Positions 11,238 through 23,600 of a DNA stretch of 64,000 nucleotides are shown here, piece by piece (the stretch's first letter is position 1; each line of letters starts with the position of its first letter). The position numbers were made by a program, and so were the translations under genes. The notes under the pieces were generated by a model that saw nothing but the letters and a program-made list of their open reading frames with translations, did no database searches and had not been told where the DNA came from. This DNA is from Podochytrium sp. JEL0797 (taxonomy: Eukaryota; Chytridiomycota; Chytridiomycetes; Chytridiales; Chytriomycetaceae): assembly GCA_027596195.1 (NCBI GenBank), contig JADGJG010000024.1:1-64000 (forward strand), given 5' to 3'.

Positions 11238-14073
11238 TCACAAGACAAACAAGAACGCCAGATCCTCCTCCGAAAGCTTGGCCAACGCTTCCATATCTTT
11301 CCCCACCGTTGACTGGAATAACATCTTTTTCTTTTCCTGCAGCTGCAAGATGCGCGATTCGATCGAGTTTTCGATAATCAACCGAGTGATGCGGATCGGG
11401 CGGTGTTGGCCAAGACGATGAATTCGGTCAAACGCTTGGTCTTCCACTACATAGAAACATTTAGATGTAATAAATAATAAATAAAGAAATACAAACCTGC
11501 CGGATTCCACCACGGATCCAAAATAAACACACGACTCGCTTCCGTCAAATTCAACGCGACCCCGCCCGCCTTCAAACTAACCAAAAAGATGGTCACGTTC
11601 GGATCCGTCATGAAACTGTTGATGACGGTTTGTCGCGCTTGCGGGGTCATTCGACCGTCGAGAGAAAACACAATCGATTTCATGGTCGCATCTTCGCGTT
11701 GCATGATGGTGAGCTCTTCCACCAGTGCTAAATCAAACCGTCGCCTCATTAGTGCGCACATTTTAAAATTCTCACACATGGCACAAAAAAAGAATCACAC
11801 CTTCAATCTTGGTACTACTCCTCCACTTGGACATATCAATATAATTCACAATCGAAGTCTTGGCCCCTTCCTTCCCCTTCACACCTTCATACTCTTGTTG
11901 AGACAAGTCAATCGACATGGGCTTGAAACAGACCGGACAGTTGCACGCTTGTCCCTCGGGACATGATAAAATGTATTCACGCGCGTCTTCGCGACAAAAC
12001 ACGTGCTTGCATTTCGAGAGGATGGCGTCTTCGGCAATTTCTTGGCAAAGTCCGCACACGAGGGATTCGTTGGCTTGATTTGCTTTCATGTCGAGTTTGG
12101 TTGTGACGAGAACTGCAGAGCCAAAATCAAATGATTCAAAAATCAGTGACATGCTCAAATACCCCCCCCCCCCTCCCCCCCCCGATCGCTTGTCTCAAAA
12201 CACACAAAAAAACTTACGAGGATGATTCACAGCCAACCGCATGCGGCTCAACAACGAGAAAATGGACGCATAATTGTTCAACACCGTATTCGACGCGACA
12301 TAAGTCGAAAATTGCCGCTTCGAATTATCATACAGCGAATTGTACAGCTCTTCCTCCGCTTGATTGAAAACGTCGCGACGAACCACAACCACTCGCGGTG
12401 GTAGCCCCAAGTCGTCCGCGCGTTCGAGTTTGGTTCTTCGCAGCATGATACGGTCGAGCAGGATTCCAAGCTTGTTGAAAGCGACAAGACCTTCCCCAGT
12501 TCCCCCGTAGTTTTGAATCGGTTTGAGAATCTCGGCGTTCCACCAGCAAAAGTGGCTGTGACTGATGTGTCCGCAGTGATCTGGAAAATCGGTGTTCAAA
12601 GGTGTGACATTCCCCCCACACGAATTTCGGAATTTCGTTGGCATTACCACAATGTCGCCGATTCGAAAACGCCCACGTATGCATCTTGCAAGGACACTGT
12701 CGACAAAAATAATACGAGAACGGATCTGCGTCCAAGAACCGAATCAAAGAATACAACTCCCCAACCCGATTCTGCAGCGGTGTGCCCGTCACGCTCCATT
12801 TGAAAGACTCCTTAAAAACTTTTTCCTTATCCATTTCGCCTTTGCGTTTGAAACCCGATTGTTGCTTGCGGTAGAGAGATTCGACGATTGCAAAGGTGGT
12901 GAGGACAACGTCGAATTCTTCGAGCTTCTTGGCAGACGTCTCGCGGTTGGTGCCTGTATGCAGTGCGGGGCTGAGGAGGAGCCGCCAAAGAAGAGGCGAA
13001 CAGGCAGCTTATAATTACCGTTAAATACGCAAATCTTCAACAAATTCGGAGTCACGCGCTCATTGAACTCCGACAACCACTGAAGAATGGCAACCGTCGG
13101 CGTCAAAATCAGATTCGGTTTCGTTCCGCTCGACGACACAATCAACGAAATGATTTGGATCGTTTTCCCCATGCCCATCTGTTGTCGAGGAAATGAGAAT
13201 CGCGAGCAGCGGTGAAAACGAAATAAGAGGCTGACCTCGTCCGCCAAGATTCCTCCATTAAAACGACTCTGCTCTTGTTTTAACAGCCAATGCACGCCTT
13301 CCAACTGAAACGGGAGCAGCTTGATCAACACGTTTGGTGGTTGCGGGCAATCCTCCGGAATCTCAATGGTTGGCAAGGCCGCCAACTCGTCCCACACGGT
13401 TCTCAGTTCCGGGTGATGTACCCACAGTCTCTCCTACATATTGGGCAGAACTTCAGTACCTCGGATGCCGTCAATCCCGCAAGAGGAATCATACATTTTG
13501 AGCCGTCCTCAGTTGTTCAGGAGTTTTGCGTGTTGGTGCCGCACGACGTCGAGCAGGAGCCACAGGAGCGGGACGGACCTGATCAAAGTCGTCTTCTTCA
13601 ATGGCCTCAGCGCCATTCGCTTCCGCAGCTTCGTCTTCGGGGAGTGGAGCATCGGGTTCGATCGCCTCCTGGGCTCCACCACCGAGCATTCGTTCAAACT
13701 GATTCGGTGCGCGCTGGCGACGGCGGGGTTGGGGTCTTGCGGCACGTGGGGGATCGATCGGCACTTGTGGGGCAGTAGCAGGAATCTCATCCTCCAACTC
13801 ATCCACATCCTCTTCGTCCTCGCTGCTCTCGCTCGACTCGACAAACTCGGACTCGTCTGATTCATCGTCTTCTGAGTCGATCTTGTTTCTCTGCTCCTTC
13901 GGAACCACTACCTCCGACGCTTCCGACTGCGAGTCTTGGCTCACGTCAAAGTCGCTGTCTGAGCCAAACACGTCCGAAATGCGCCGCTTTGCGCCAGTCA
14001 CTTTCTGGTTCATGGTGCGGGTGGAGCGCCGAGGAGGTGTGGACGATGATGCGCTAAGCATTTTCGGGGCCAT
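11238..14073 (-). CDS. RAD16-like SNF2/RING repair ATPase, missing helicase motifs
   Basis: Multi-exon minus-strand gene starting at the ATG at 14073 ([17 protein letters not shown]), with an acidic/basic N-terminal region. SNF2 signatures follow: [32 protein letters not shown] (Walker A), a segment with [31 protein letters not shown], and [14 protein letters not shown] (the Rad16 hallmark). A C3HC4 RING (CGLCQE... CKHVFC... CPVC) sits between the helicase lobes. The C-terminal lobe has [38 protein letters not shown] and [12 protein letters not shown]. In yeast, Rad7-Rad16 acts in global-genome nucleotide excision repair. Oddly, the DEAH box (motif II) that should precede SVTGTPLQN and about 25 residues between KSIVFS and LDGRM are absent. 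The product would probably lack ATPase activity, unless these are assembly gaps. Confidence 0.85.
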
Positions 14074-14172
14074 TTTGTATTTCAAATCTGTGATCACAGA
14101 AAAGAAAGAATAAATTCCGTCTTAATTTTTTCTTAAATATAGGCAGACGCGGAAGAAATTGTATCCATTCTG

Positions 14173-14195
14173 ATTGGGTCGATCCCTGATTGGCG
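14173..14195 (+). promoter_or_regulatory. Upstream repeated motif, copy 1
   Basis: A 23-bp motif with core CGATCCCTGATTGGC, 86 bp before the ATG of the first secreted paralog. The same motif recurs at 15283 and 16200, so it probably belongs to the duplicated promoter unit. Role inferred only from position. Confidence 0.5.
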
Positions 14196-14258
14196 ATTGG
14201 CGTGCCATTGTTTCGCCATTCCTTGCATTTTACACACAGATTAATGAATTGCGGCATC

Positions 14259-15140
14259 ATGCTTTATTGTCGACATCTCTTATTTCTGCCCTTGATCGCT
14301 CGGCTGTCCGCATCTGCTCCAGTTCTCAATTTCGGTGCTATCGGTCCCCCAATAACGACACGAGAGATCGTGATTGCAAAGAGGCAATTGGATATCTTTG
14401 GAGAAATCATTGGGGATATCGTGGGGGTAGTGGAGGCAATCATTGATGATGTAATCAACCTTGTTGATGTGGTCGAAGGAGTGGCCCTCCCAGCGGCTTC
14501 GTCACAACAAAACGCGACGAGTATACCCATCGGCACATTCATGTGCCAAAATAATACGCTGTTTGAAATGCAGGCCTCGGGAAGTACGACAGCGGCGTGG
14601 AAAGCGCAAGTAACGTGCAGCGCGCCAACCACGTGTTTCGTTTCGCTTGCCGCAAACCTGACTCAGACAGGGTGTCGCGCTGCCCCGCAAGTGAATGCCG
14701 CTGTACTGGTACAACAGGCGGCAAGCACGGGCCCAACCACAACTACCACCACAACGCTGACAAGCAGTACTTCGAGCACAAGCACCAGTTCTACTTCAAC
14801 TTCGAATACCACAACAACGCGTACAAGCAGTACCACTTCGAGCACAAGCACGAGTTCCACTTCATCATCCAAAACCACCACAACTACTTCGAGCACAAGC
14901 ACGAGTTCCACTTCAACTTCCAAGACTACAACAACGCGTACAAGCAGTACCACTTCGAGCACAAGCACGAGTTCCACTTCGACTTCCAAGACCACAACAA
15001 CGCGTACAAGCAGTACCATTTCGAGCACAAGCGCGAGCTCCACTTCATCATCCAAAACCACCACAACGCGCACAAGCAGTTCTTCGACCACAAGCACGAG
15101 TTCCACTTCATTGTCCAAGACTACGACAACGCGAAATTGA
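14259..15140 (+). CDS. Secreted Ser/Thr-rich protein, paralog A
   Basis: Single-exon gene with a signal peptide (MLYCRHLLFLPLIARLSASA), a KR site near residue 45 that suits Kex2 processing, a hydrophobic amphipathic stretch (LDIFGEIIGDIVGVVEAIID), a Cys-containing core (SIPIGTFMCQNN, VTCSAPTTCFVSL, TQTGCRAAPQ), and about 130 residues of Ser/Thr repeats encoded by roughly 66-bp DNA repeats. The tail is probably O-glycosylated and may act as a cell-wall stalk. The Cys core loosely resembles fungal chitin-binding modules (CBM19), but one expected Cys (after LFEMQ) is missing, so that reading is weak. The start at 14259 matches the paralog's start; an in-frame earlier ATG at 14190 would bury the signal peptide. 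Confidence 0.75.
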   Translation: MLYCRHLLFLPLIARLSASAPVLNFGAIGPPITTREIVIAKRQLDIFGEIIGDIVGVVEAIIDDVINLVDVVEGVALPAASSQQNATSIPIGTFMCQNNTLFEMQASGSTTAAWKAQVTCSAPTTCFVSLAANLTQTGCRAAPQVNAAVLVQQAASTGPTTTTTTTLTSSTSSTSTSSTSTSNTTTTRTSSTTSSTSTSSTSSSKTTTTTSSTSTSSTSTSKTTTTRTSSTTSSTSTSSTSTSKTTTTRTSSTISSTSASSTSSSKTTTTRTSSSSTTSTSSTSLSKTTTTRN

Positions 15141-15282
15141 TTTTCTCTCTCTCTTTCCTTTTTCAATTTATTCTTTGATTGGGGGAAATAAGAAATATAA
15201 TGTTATTCATACCCGTCGCTTCAATTCCTGGCATCACAATTTGCCCTCATAATAACCCCTAGTTGGTAATTTGATCGATTTT

Positions 15283-15305
15283 GATTGGGTCGATCCCTGA
15301 TTGGC
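15283..15305 (+). promoter_or_regulatory. Upstream repeated motif, copy 2
   Basis: Identical in its core to the motif at 14173 and lying 123 bp before the second paralog's ATG. This supports a tandem duplication that included the promoter. Confidence 0.5.
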
Positions 15306-15405
15306 AATGTTGAGCCATTTTTGAGCCGTCCATTGTTGAAACCATTTTCCACATCCACCCGTTATTTTTTCATTGATAATTTCGCCCACCCCTGACTGTG
15401 ACACC

Positions 15406-16134
15406 ATGCTTTACTGTCGCTATCTCGTATTTCTGCCCTTGGTCGCTAGACTGTCTGGATCTGCTCCCGTTCTCAACCCGGGTGCTATCGATGCCCCAAT
15501 GCCGGCGGACAGACAGGAAGGAACTTTGATGGCAAAGCGGCAAATAGATATCTTCGGGTTTGTGGCGGCAGTCATTAATGATATAGTCCTCCTTATCGAC
15601 GTGGTGAATGGAATGAACCTTCCGTCGTCGGTGCAAACAAACGCGACGAGTATACCCATCGGCACATACATGTGTCAAAATCAGACGCTGTTTGAAATGC
15701 AGGCTACGGGAAATACAACCGCAGCGTGGACAGCACAATTAACCTGCAGCGCGGCAACCACGTGTTTCATTTCGCTTGCGGCAAACCAGACCCAGATTGG
15801 GTGCCGCAGTTCCCCGCAAGTGAATGCCACTCTAACGGTAACCCCCCAATTATTGAAGGCCGCTCTACTAGTACCGCAAGTGGCGGCAAGTGCAAGCCCA
15901 ACCACCACAACAACCACGACAATGCCTAAAAGCAGTTCCACTTTGAGCACAAAGACCTCGACAACGACGACAAGCAGTTCCACTTCGACCACAACCACAC
16001 GTTCCACTTCATTGTCCAAGACCACGACAACAACCCTAAGCACAAGCAAGAGTTCCACTTTATCGTCCACGACGTCGGCAACCCCAAATATTGTGTCTGG
16101 TTTACTCACTTTCTTGGGATTTGGAGGACAATAA
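15406..16134 (+). CDS. Secreted Ser/Thr-rich protein, paralog B
   Basis: Single-exon paralog of the gene at 14259. It shares the signal peptide (MLYCRYLVFLPLVARLSGSA), the KRQ-IDIFGF processing region, the core (SIPIGTYMCQNQTLFEMQA, CSAATTCFISLAANQTQIGC) and the Ser/Thr-rich tail. It differs by a hydrophobic C-terminus (NIVSGLLTFLGFGGQ) that paralog A lacks; this could be a GPI-like or membrane-contact end, though it is short. The intergenic space repeats the upstream motif, so the pair arose by tandem duplication. Function is unknown beyond secretion; a cell-surface or wall role is an inference from composition. Confidence 0.75.
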   Translation: MLYCRYLVFLPLVARLSGSAPVLNPGAIDAPMPADRQEGTLMAKRQIDIFGFVAAVINDIVLLIDVVNGMNLPSSVQTNATSIPIGTYMCQNQTLFEMQATGNTTAAWTAQLTCSAATTCFISLAANQTQIGCRSSPQVNATLTVTPQLLKAALLVPQVAASASPTTTTTTTMPKSSSTLSTKTSTTTTSSSTSTTTTRSTSLSKTTTTTLSTSKSSTLSSTTSATPNIVSGLLTFLGFGGQ

Positions 16135-16199
16135 AATCAAGGAAGGATACATTATTAAAGGCTTTGAACAACCTTCCAAGTCGTGATTTAATCGAACTC

Positions 16200-16222
16200 G
16201 ATTGGGTTGATCCCTGATTGGC
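16200..16222 (+). promoter_or_regulatory. Upstream repeated motif, copy 3 (orphan)
   Basis: Third copy of the 23-bp motif with one T/C difference, now downstream of paralog B with no paralog following it. It may mark a third promoter copy whose gene was lost, or an edge of the repeat unit. Confidence 0.4.
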
Positions 16223-16437
16223 AATGAGTTTTCCATTCTGTTAACGTTCATCTCGAGCTTCTTTTCAATGTTGAAGTAAAATCGGTGTACACTCGCTTTC
16301 TTTCTGAAGCCCAGCCCCACTGCGCCGTTTCTTTTCAAACGCGTTTCAAACCCACCAAATCTTGTTTATGCGTTCAAATTATAACAAACACAGAGAACGC
16401 AAACGATTCCTCTACTCAAAACTCTTCCCAAGTATTA

Positions 16438-17690
16438 TCCGTGTCCCAATCACTCTGGCCCTGCCCCAACCTCAACATGGTCATTGGGTGTGTATTCTTG
16501 ACACAGAAGCCATTGACTCACACTCGTTCAGACCAAGCGGTACCGGAAAGAGCACCATCGTGTGCGCAATCGCACTTGGCTAAGGAGGAAAGCCCGAGGT
16601 GAGTCTGTGCCAACGTGAATCCCCCTTCCTCCTCCTTCCTCAACTCGCCAAAAAAATCAAAACAAATATTCCCGGACATTTAATCATGGAGATCAGCGAG
16701 TTTGTCAAAAAGAACCAGGACCAGGCAACCATCGAGATTGAACTCAAAACAAACGAAGGCAAAAGTGTCATTGTCGAACAATCCTTCAAGAACACGGGCG
16801 CGTGGAAGCAGGATGGTGCGTGATTTATCTAGCTACATTTGTGGTTACTGAATCACCCTTCCCTCTTTGATCCAGGCCGAGGATGCAGCGAGAAGCAAGT
16901 CCGCGAATTCATCAAAAAACTCAACATCCACATCGGCAATCTGTGCCAATTCTTGCCTCAAGACAAAATCTCTGAAAACCAACGTAAAGTCACTTCTTCA
17001 TATTCCCACTCCCCTTTCCATCTTCGTTTAACGCCTCAATAATAGATGACTCCCGAAAAACTCCTCAAAGAAACCGAACGCGCCGTTCGCGACTCGAGCC
17101 TTCTCATTAGTCACGAGACGCTTATTGAGAAGGGAAAGAAGGTCCAAGAACTCGAAAAGGTTTTACATTGTTTTTTCACCGATTCCTTCGTATTGACTCC
17201 CACCCCCCCCTCATTCAGACCTTCGCCATCGACACCACCACCCTCGCGACCCTCCTCCAAAAACAATCCGCCCTCCACGAACAAGTCGAACGTCTCCGCG
17301 AACGCGAAAAACACCTGCACGAAGCCAAACTCCTCCAAATGGCGATCCCACTTGCGGCCTACGACCAAATCCGCGACGAATTCCGCATCATCAAGAACTA
17401 AAAAGAAGCGATTGAAGCTCGAAAGCGCGATTGTGAGGAAAAGGTGCGCCCTGTGAGTGAGATCATGGCCGCGTTGAAGGCTGGGGCTGAGGAGGCGAGG
17501 TTGGAGTGGAAACAGGCGCAGGGGGTGTATTCGAATGAGATGAGGAAGGTGTCCAAGATTATAAGTGACCTTGATCATAGTGAGGAGAGTGAAAAGTCGC
17601 ATACGCGGGATGTCAAGGTGGCCAAGAAGGAGGGTGGGGATCATGAGGCGCGGGTTCAGAGCGCGTTGCAGAAGCGCAATAAGGTGCAAT
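16438..17690 (+). pseudogene. SMC5: SMC5 pseudogene (N-terminal third)
   Basis: Spliced pieces match the SMC5 head and first coiled coil: SIIRV, CPNLNMVIG then PSGTGKSTIVCAIALG (Walker A), EISEFVKKNQDQATIEIELK, LNIHIGNLCQFLPQDK, MTPEKLLKETERAV, and a coiled coil ending near QSALQKRNK. Damage is clear. The Leu codon expected after CAIALG is TAA; a second TAA follows EFRIIKN; and the segment between SIIRV and PNLNMVIG is shortened and out of frame. Everything after the first third of the protein is missing because the retroelement begins within about ten bases. A functional SMC5 should exist elsewhere, since the Smc5/6 complex is conserved in fungi. Confidence 0.85.
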
Positions 17691-17694
17691 CAAC

Positions 17695-20600
17695 ATGCTC
17701 ACCAAAGCTGAGCCAACTCTCATGCAAGAGTGGAAGGTAGACCCACTCAACCCAAACGACAACACCACTCCACACCCTCCATCCGCACCCCCCATCCATC
17801 CCCACCACCATCCCCTGAGCACCCAACCCCCAACACACTTGAGAGAGACAAACGAACCGAACCAAAACAACGCCGGATGGCAGACACTTGCAAGGCAAGA
17901 AACAACTGAGAAACAACAACACTTGTGAAGCAAGAAACTGGACACACTTGTGAGGCAACGCCTACACGGCAAGAAACTGGAAACCACTGTGACAAGAAAC
18001 GAGATACACACGAGGAAGCGAATCCATACCCACACTCCCCGCCCGAAAAATTTCATCACCACTTTGTTACCCACTACCCCCGCCACCATCAACAAACTGA
18101 AACAAACCCCCCACTGACCAAATAGAAAGAACTCAAGGGTCACCTTGCTGCCAAAGGATGGAGATGCACCATGGACGAAAGCCTCATCAACGAGGACAAG
18201 AATCCCGGCACCACCGAGGAAGTCGCTAGAACCACCATCCACACAAAGGGAATCGCCGAGGAAGACGTTGACGAGTACCTCAACGAGAACTACGTCGCCC
18301 ACACCACCAAAAACAACGACGTCGAGACAACGAAGTTCTACGCGTACATGAAGGAGGAGGGGAGCAAGACGTTCCCCGGCTCCACAGACGAGGCCCTCGC
18401 GGCCCTCCGCGAAGGATCGAGACATGTGGCGACTTCGCTGAAGGCCCTAACGAGTGAGGCCCACAACCTCCCAGAACTCATCTTCGTTCTCGACCGTCTT
18501 GTAAGCCCCAACTGCAAAAATCGTGATGAACAAATGTAACTGAAAAGAATCAAAACACAGACCGAAACCAAAGCCGCCGCCAACTGCGCACGCCTCGTCG
18601 ATGCGGTCGTCAACTTCGTCTCGGACGAGTCCAAGTCACACTCCGACAATGTCTTGGACTTCGCGGAAAAAGTCACTGTCGCCCGCAGCGTCTGTGGCAA
18701 GATGCCAATCTACGCGGAACAACTGAAGCCCAAGAATATCTACGTCCTGTTCTGGAACACGCGTGGCAAGGACCTCGACTCGATCGTCGAGATACACAAG
18801 GCTCAGCCCTACCACGAGAAAACCAACAACCTCACCCACGCCTACGCCAAAGTGATGGAAGTCGCCGAGAAGTGGGACGCGAAGAAAATGGTGAAGTCTG
18901 CCGATGCTGCCCCACCCCAGCAGGTCGCCGCAACCGCATTTGGTAAACAACACCCCACCCCAACACCGCAAACCCGCGAAACAAACCTAACCACCAACCC
19001 CACTCCAGACCCCAATTACCCCCATGACCCCCACGCAGACCACCACCCCAGTTCCCGATCCCAAAGTATCTCGGCAAATTCCTTGCCGATGGAAGACCCA
19101 ACCCCTTCGCTGCATCCCCAGCCACCAACCCCGCTCCCCACCAAGGCGGAGGCCCATCGAGAAACCCGCAACAAGGAGCCCCACACACCCACCCATATGA
19201 GCCCATCGTCTGTTACATGTGTGGAAAGAGCGGCCACATTGCGAGGAACTGCCCCAACAAGGCTGCCAACCTTGCCAACAGCCTCGAATCCACCGACGTC
19301 CCCGATTACGAGTGGAACCACGAGACCCATTCGTGGATCCCCAAAGCCAACAACGCGTATGAAACCGAGCCAATGGAGAGCACGGACCCCACCAACGGCC
19401 AACCTAGCTGGATGCAGTATGATGCCCAGCAGAACCCGGAGGATTTTCAGTGAGCCAGACACCTGCGCTGGCGAATCAAGACCCTCCCCCACCCAATCAC
19501 CACCACCACGCCACCGCCGACCTGGACTCCCCAGATATCGATGGCATCACCAAGCTAGTCGCCACCATGACCACTGACGCAACCAAAACCGAGTCCAAGG
19601 CCGTCCTCATCGACACTGGAGCCAACCTCGCGATTGTCAACGACCGCCGTTACTTCGTAGGTAAGCAGGGCCTGGCCCACCCCCCATCCGACTGGATGGG
19701 AGCCTTCCCGCCATGGCAGTACCAGTGCGACAGAGAACTGAAGGCAATGATGAACAACGGCAGCTTTGTCGAAATATTCGACCACACCATCGGCTTCTAC
19801 TACGACGACATGGTCATCTTCCGCACCAGCGTCGAACGCAATGGGCACCGCAGATCTGGCATCGTGCGCAAAACACTCGACTACGACATCCGCCGCGCCT
19901 ATCTCGACGCCACACTCGAAACCGCAGACAACCTCTCCCGCTGAACAACACCCCCCCTCACTCCTTTTTCCTCCACCTTACTTTCCTTAAAAAGAAAATA
20001 AACGACGAGGTTTTTATCGCACACCTTTTCCTTTTCTAAATCTCTCGGAACCAACCAACAGAATTACGCGAACACCCACCAACACCCATCGGCAAAGCCG
20101 CCAACAGCTCACCAATTCTGTCACACGGCGAAGGCCACGCCATCATCCCTGGAAGAGGAACCAACGGCGAAATCGTGAACGTGCACCTGTGGAACGCATA
20201 CCTGTCCCCCTCCTCACCAGCCACACTCATCCCCATGGCGACCCTGCACAAGCAAAACCTCTATTTCTACGGATTCGATGAAAAGGAAACCATGATTGGC
20301 ACCCATCGCGAAGGAATCTCACCATGTCGCGACGACATGATTATCAAAATCGATGTCAAATTCAACCTGCCATTCATGCCAACCATGAACTCCCCACCAC
20401 AAACAACCCAGTTCTACGGCGACACGTACTCCAAATTCATCAAAATCCGCCCATCGGCCAGCACCACCTTGTCCACCAAGTTCTTTGAGAACCTGAAAGA
20501 AGGAATGCTCGCCAACTCGCGACACCTCCACAAAACAATGGGCCACGCGCCTGTTGAGATGTTGAGATTCATGCAGCGCCACCGCACCACTGCGGACATG

Positions 20601-23600
20601 CCAATGTCGACCATCTTGGAGATCGACTGCACGGATTGCACGCGAGGTAAAACAAAAATTTCAATGAACACGACGGTGTCTCGGAATCCCACATCAAAAC
20701 GGTCTGCAGAATCATGCGCACACTCATTGCCGGTGCCCCCAACCTATGCGCCAAAGACTGGGACCTCGCACTCCCACACGCGAACGCAACCAAGAACACG
20801 CACCCAGGTACAAACAACCAACGAAAACAAAACAACCCCCAACTCACACAAAAACGCAACACAGTCGCCTCCCGGTCATTCCTCTCCCCCAAAGAAGAAT
20901 TCTCTGGCGTCGCGCCACACGTCATGCAGCTACAAGTGTTCGGTGCTGGCGTCGAGTACCAACTAGAAAAGACGGACAACACCAAATTCAACGCGATCAC
21001 TGGGAAAGCCTCCACACGCACGAAACTTGACGCAAAAACGGCGACCACCATATACATCGGCCACACTTCCCGCTCCACTGTCAAACTGATCGACGTTGCC
21101 TCCGGGAAAATAATCCTCCGGCGAGAAGCCGACTGCACGCACCTGCCCACCAAGTTCTACAAAATCCCCTCACGACCAGTCGACACTGACGAAGCAACGA
21201 ACCTCAACATCCTACCCGAGATTGAAGGAAACCAGTTTGAAGGATTCACGGCGGAAGACTTCGACGCGTGCAACGAGGAAATCACGAGATACCTCAAACG
21301 GAAAGACAGCTTCTCGCGTGGCCCAATGAGCGCCCAAACTCTCACAGACATGGGTTCCTCACCCCTCATGCCCCAACCATCCCGGTCAACCACCAAACGC
21401 AAAAACCCGGCCCAACCAAAATGTGCCCCCAAGAGAACCAAGAATACCCCCACCACCACCATCAGCCCACCACCACCCCCACCAACTATCTCCGCGATAT
21501 CCTCTACGATCAGAATCGACCTCAACGAGCCCAGCACCGACCTAACGGACGTGTCCGATCCGGAAACCTCGGAAAACGAATCAGACGACGACTGGACACC
21601 CGGAATGGCGAATGCAGCGACCCAAATCAGGTACCAAACCCAACACACATCAAACAAACACTCAACGCAAAAACCCAGCATCATCAACCCCGAGAAACGC
21701 TTCTCCCAGTCATCAACATTCGCCGACGACCCCAACAACGACGACACCGCCGAATTCGCAATCAAACGCATCCTCGGCCTCAGTGTCTTCAACCCGTTCA
21801 CCCAACTCCCCAGCTTGAACCCTCTCGACGACGCACTACCAAAATACGTCCCCCCCGAACACGCCAACCCCAAAAACCTCGCCGAAGCCATGGCCGGCCC
21901 ATATGCGAAATTCTGGATACGAGCCATGAACAAAGAATACGAATCACTCACGGAAATGGGCACATGGCGTCCCCGCGCAATCAACACCCTCCCGTACGGA
22001 ACCAACATTACGGGATGCAAGGAAGTGTTCAAAGTGAGACTGAACATCGACGGCACCGTGGAACGATTCAAAGTGCGATGCGTCGCACAGGTATGACAAA
22101 TGAAATGGAAATGAATTGAAAATTGAAACAAACAAAAACCAGGGATTCACTCAAAAGCATGGCATCGACTACTTCGAGACGTACTCCCCAGTGATCAGTC
22201 GCGCAACTCTCCGGCTCTTCCTCTCCCTCACTGCTCAGCACGGCTGGTGCACGAAGCAAATCGACATCTCGAGCGCGTACCTCAACGGCACCCTGGAAGA
22301 AGAGATCTACATGCGACCACCGAAAGGACTCAACCTCGCCCCAGGGACCGTTCTCCAACTAGTAAAGGGACTCTACGGATTGAAGGTGATTTTATTCCCA
22401 TCCCCAACAACCCCGCTGAAACACCCCACACCAAACAATCCCGCTGAAACACCCCCACAAACAACAGCAAGCCGGCAGAGTCTGGTACAACACACTCGTC
22501 TCCCACCTCAAGTCCACAGGATACACGCAATCCCGCGCAGACCCCTGCATCTTCTTCCGCAGACACAACGGCAAGGTCATATTCCTCAACATCTACGTCG
22601 ACGATATCTGCTTCTTCGGCAACGCAACCATGATCGACCAAGCCATCATCGACATCCAAGCCAAATCGGCTTCCAGCCCTGATGGATTCAAAATCCGTGA
22701 CCTCGGAAAGATTTCACTCTGCCTCGGAATCGAAGTCGAACGCGATGCCTCCGGAATCTGGATCCACCAGTCCAAATACATCCATACGATGATGGACCGC
22801 GTCAAAGATTACATCCGAACCCCCCCAAATCCCAACCATGCCCTCAACCACAACCCCAACCACGTCCCCAACCACAAACGATCCAACCCACTCCGCGTGA
22901 GCAAATCCCACCGCTTCCGAAACGCACCCCGCCCCAACGTTCAAATCCGGCATCCCAATGCATGTCTCAACGAAAATGAGCCCGCGTTACGATCCCAACC
23001 ATGAGCTGTATGACCCCACCCAGGATGCACACATCGATAAGGAACTATTCCAGGAGCTGTTGGGTACATTCAACTACCTCACAATCTGCACGCGACCAGA
23101 CATTGCCCTCGCACTCTCAATGCTCGCCACATTCACAAACGACCCAGCCCACAAACATTGGACAGCTCTACTCCACAGATACCGATACGTTGAATCCACA
23201 AAGTATTACGCGATCTTCTACTCTGCAAACCACCCGACCGCCGACCCGGAAGGATGTGCCGATGCCTCCTTCGCCCTCCACCACGACAAACGATCCCAAA
23301 TCGGATACCTGACCACCAACGCAGGAGGAGCCATATCTTGGAAGTCTACGAAGCCGAGCGCCACCATCCTATCATCGACAGAAGCCGAATACATCGCAGT
23401 TTCCGAACTCGGACGCGAAATCCAATCCCTAGTGAACATCTACGTGTCTTGCGAACTGAAACTGACAGGTCCGATTCGAGTGAAGGAAGACAACCGCGGA
23501 GTTTTGAGCATGTGCGTCAGCGATACCTACACCAACCGCTCCAAGCACATCAGCATGTACTACCACCACATTCGCGATTCGGTCCAACATCGCATCGTGC

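Noticed and set aside
14663..15166. Minus- and other-frame open stretches over the Ser/Thr tail (Val/Leu-rich, His-rich)
   Set aside because: They are by-products of the 66-bp DNA repeats being open in several frames; the plus-strand frame has a signal peptide and a paralog.
18960..19051. A further intron in gag before the zinc knuckle
   Set aside because: Donor and acceptor look acceptable, but the phases do not join the upstream frame to the zinc-knuckle frame, so I left it out of the intron list.
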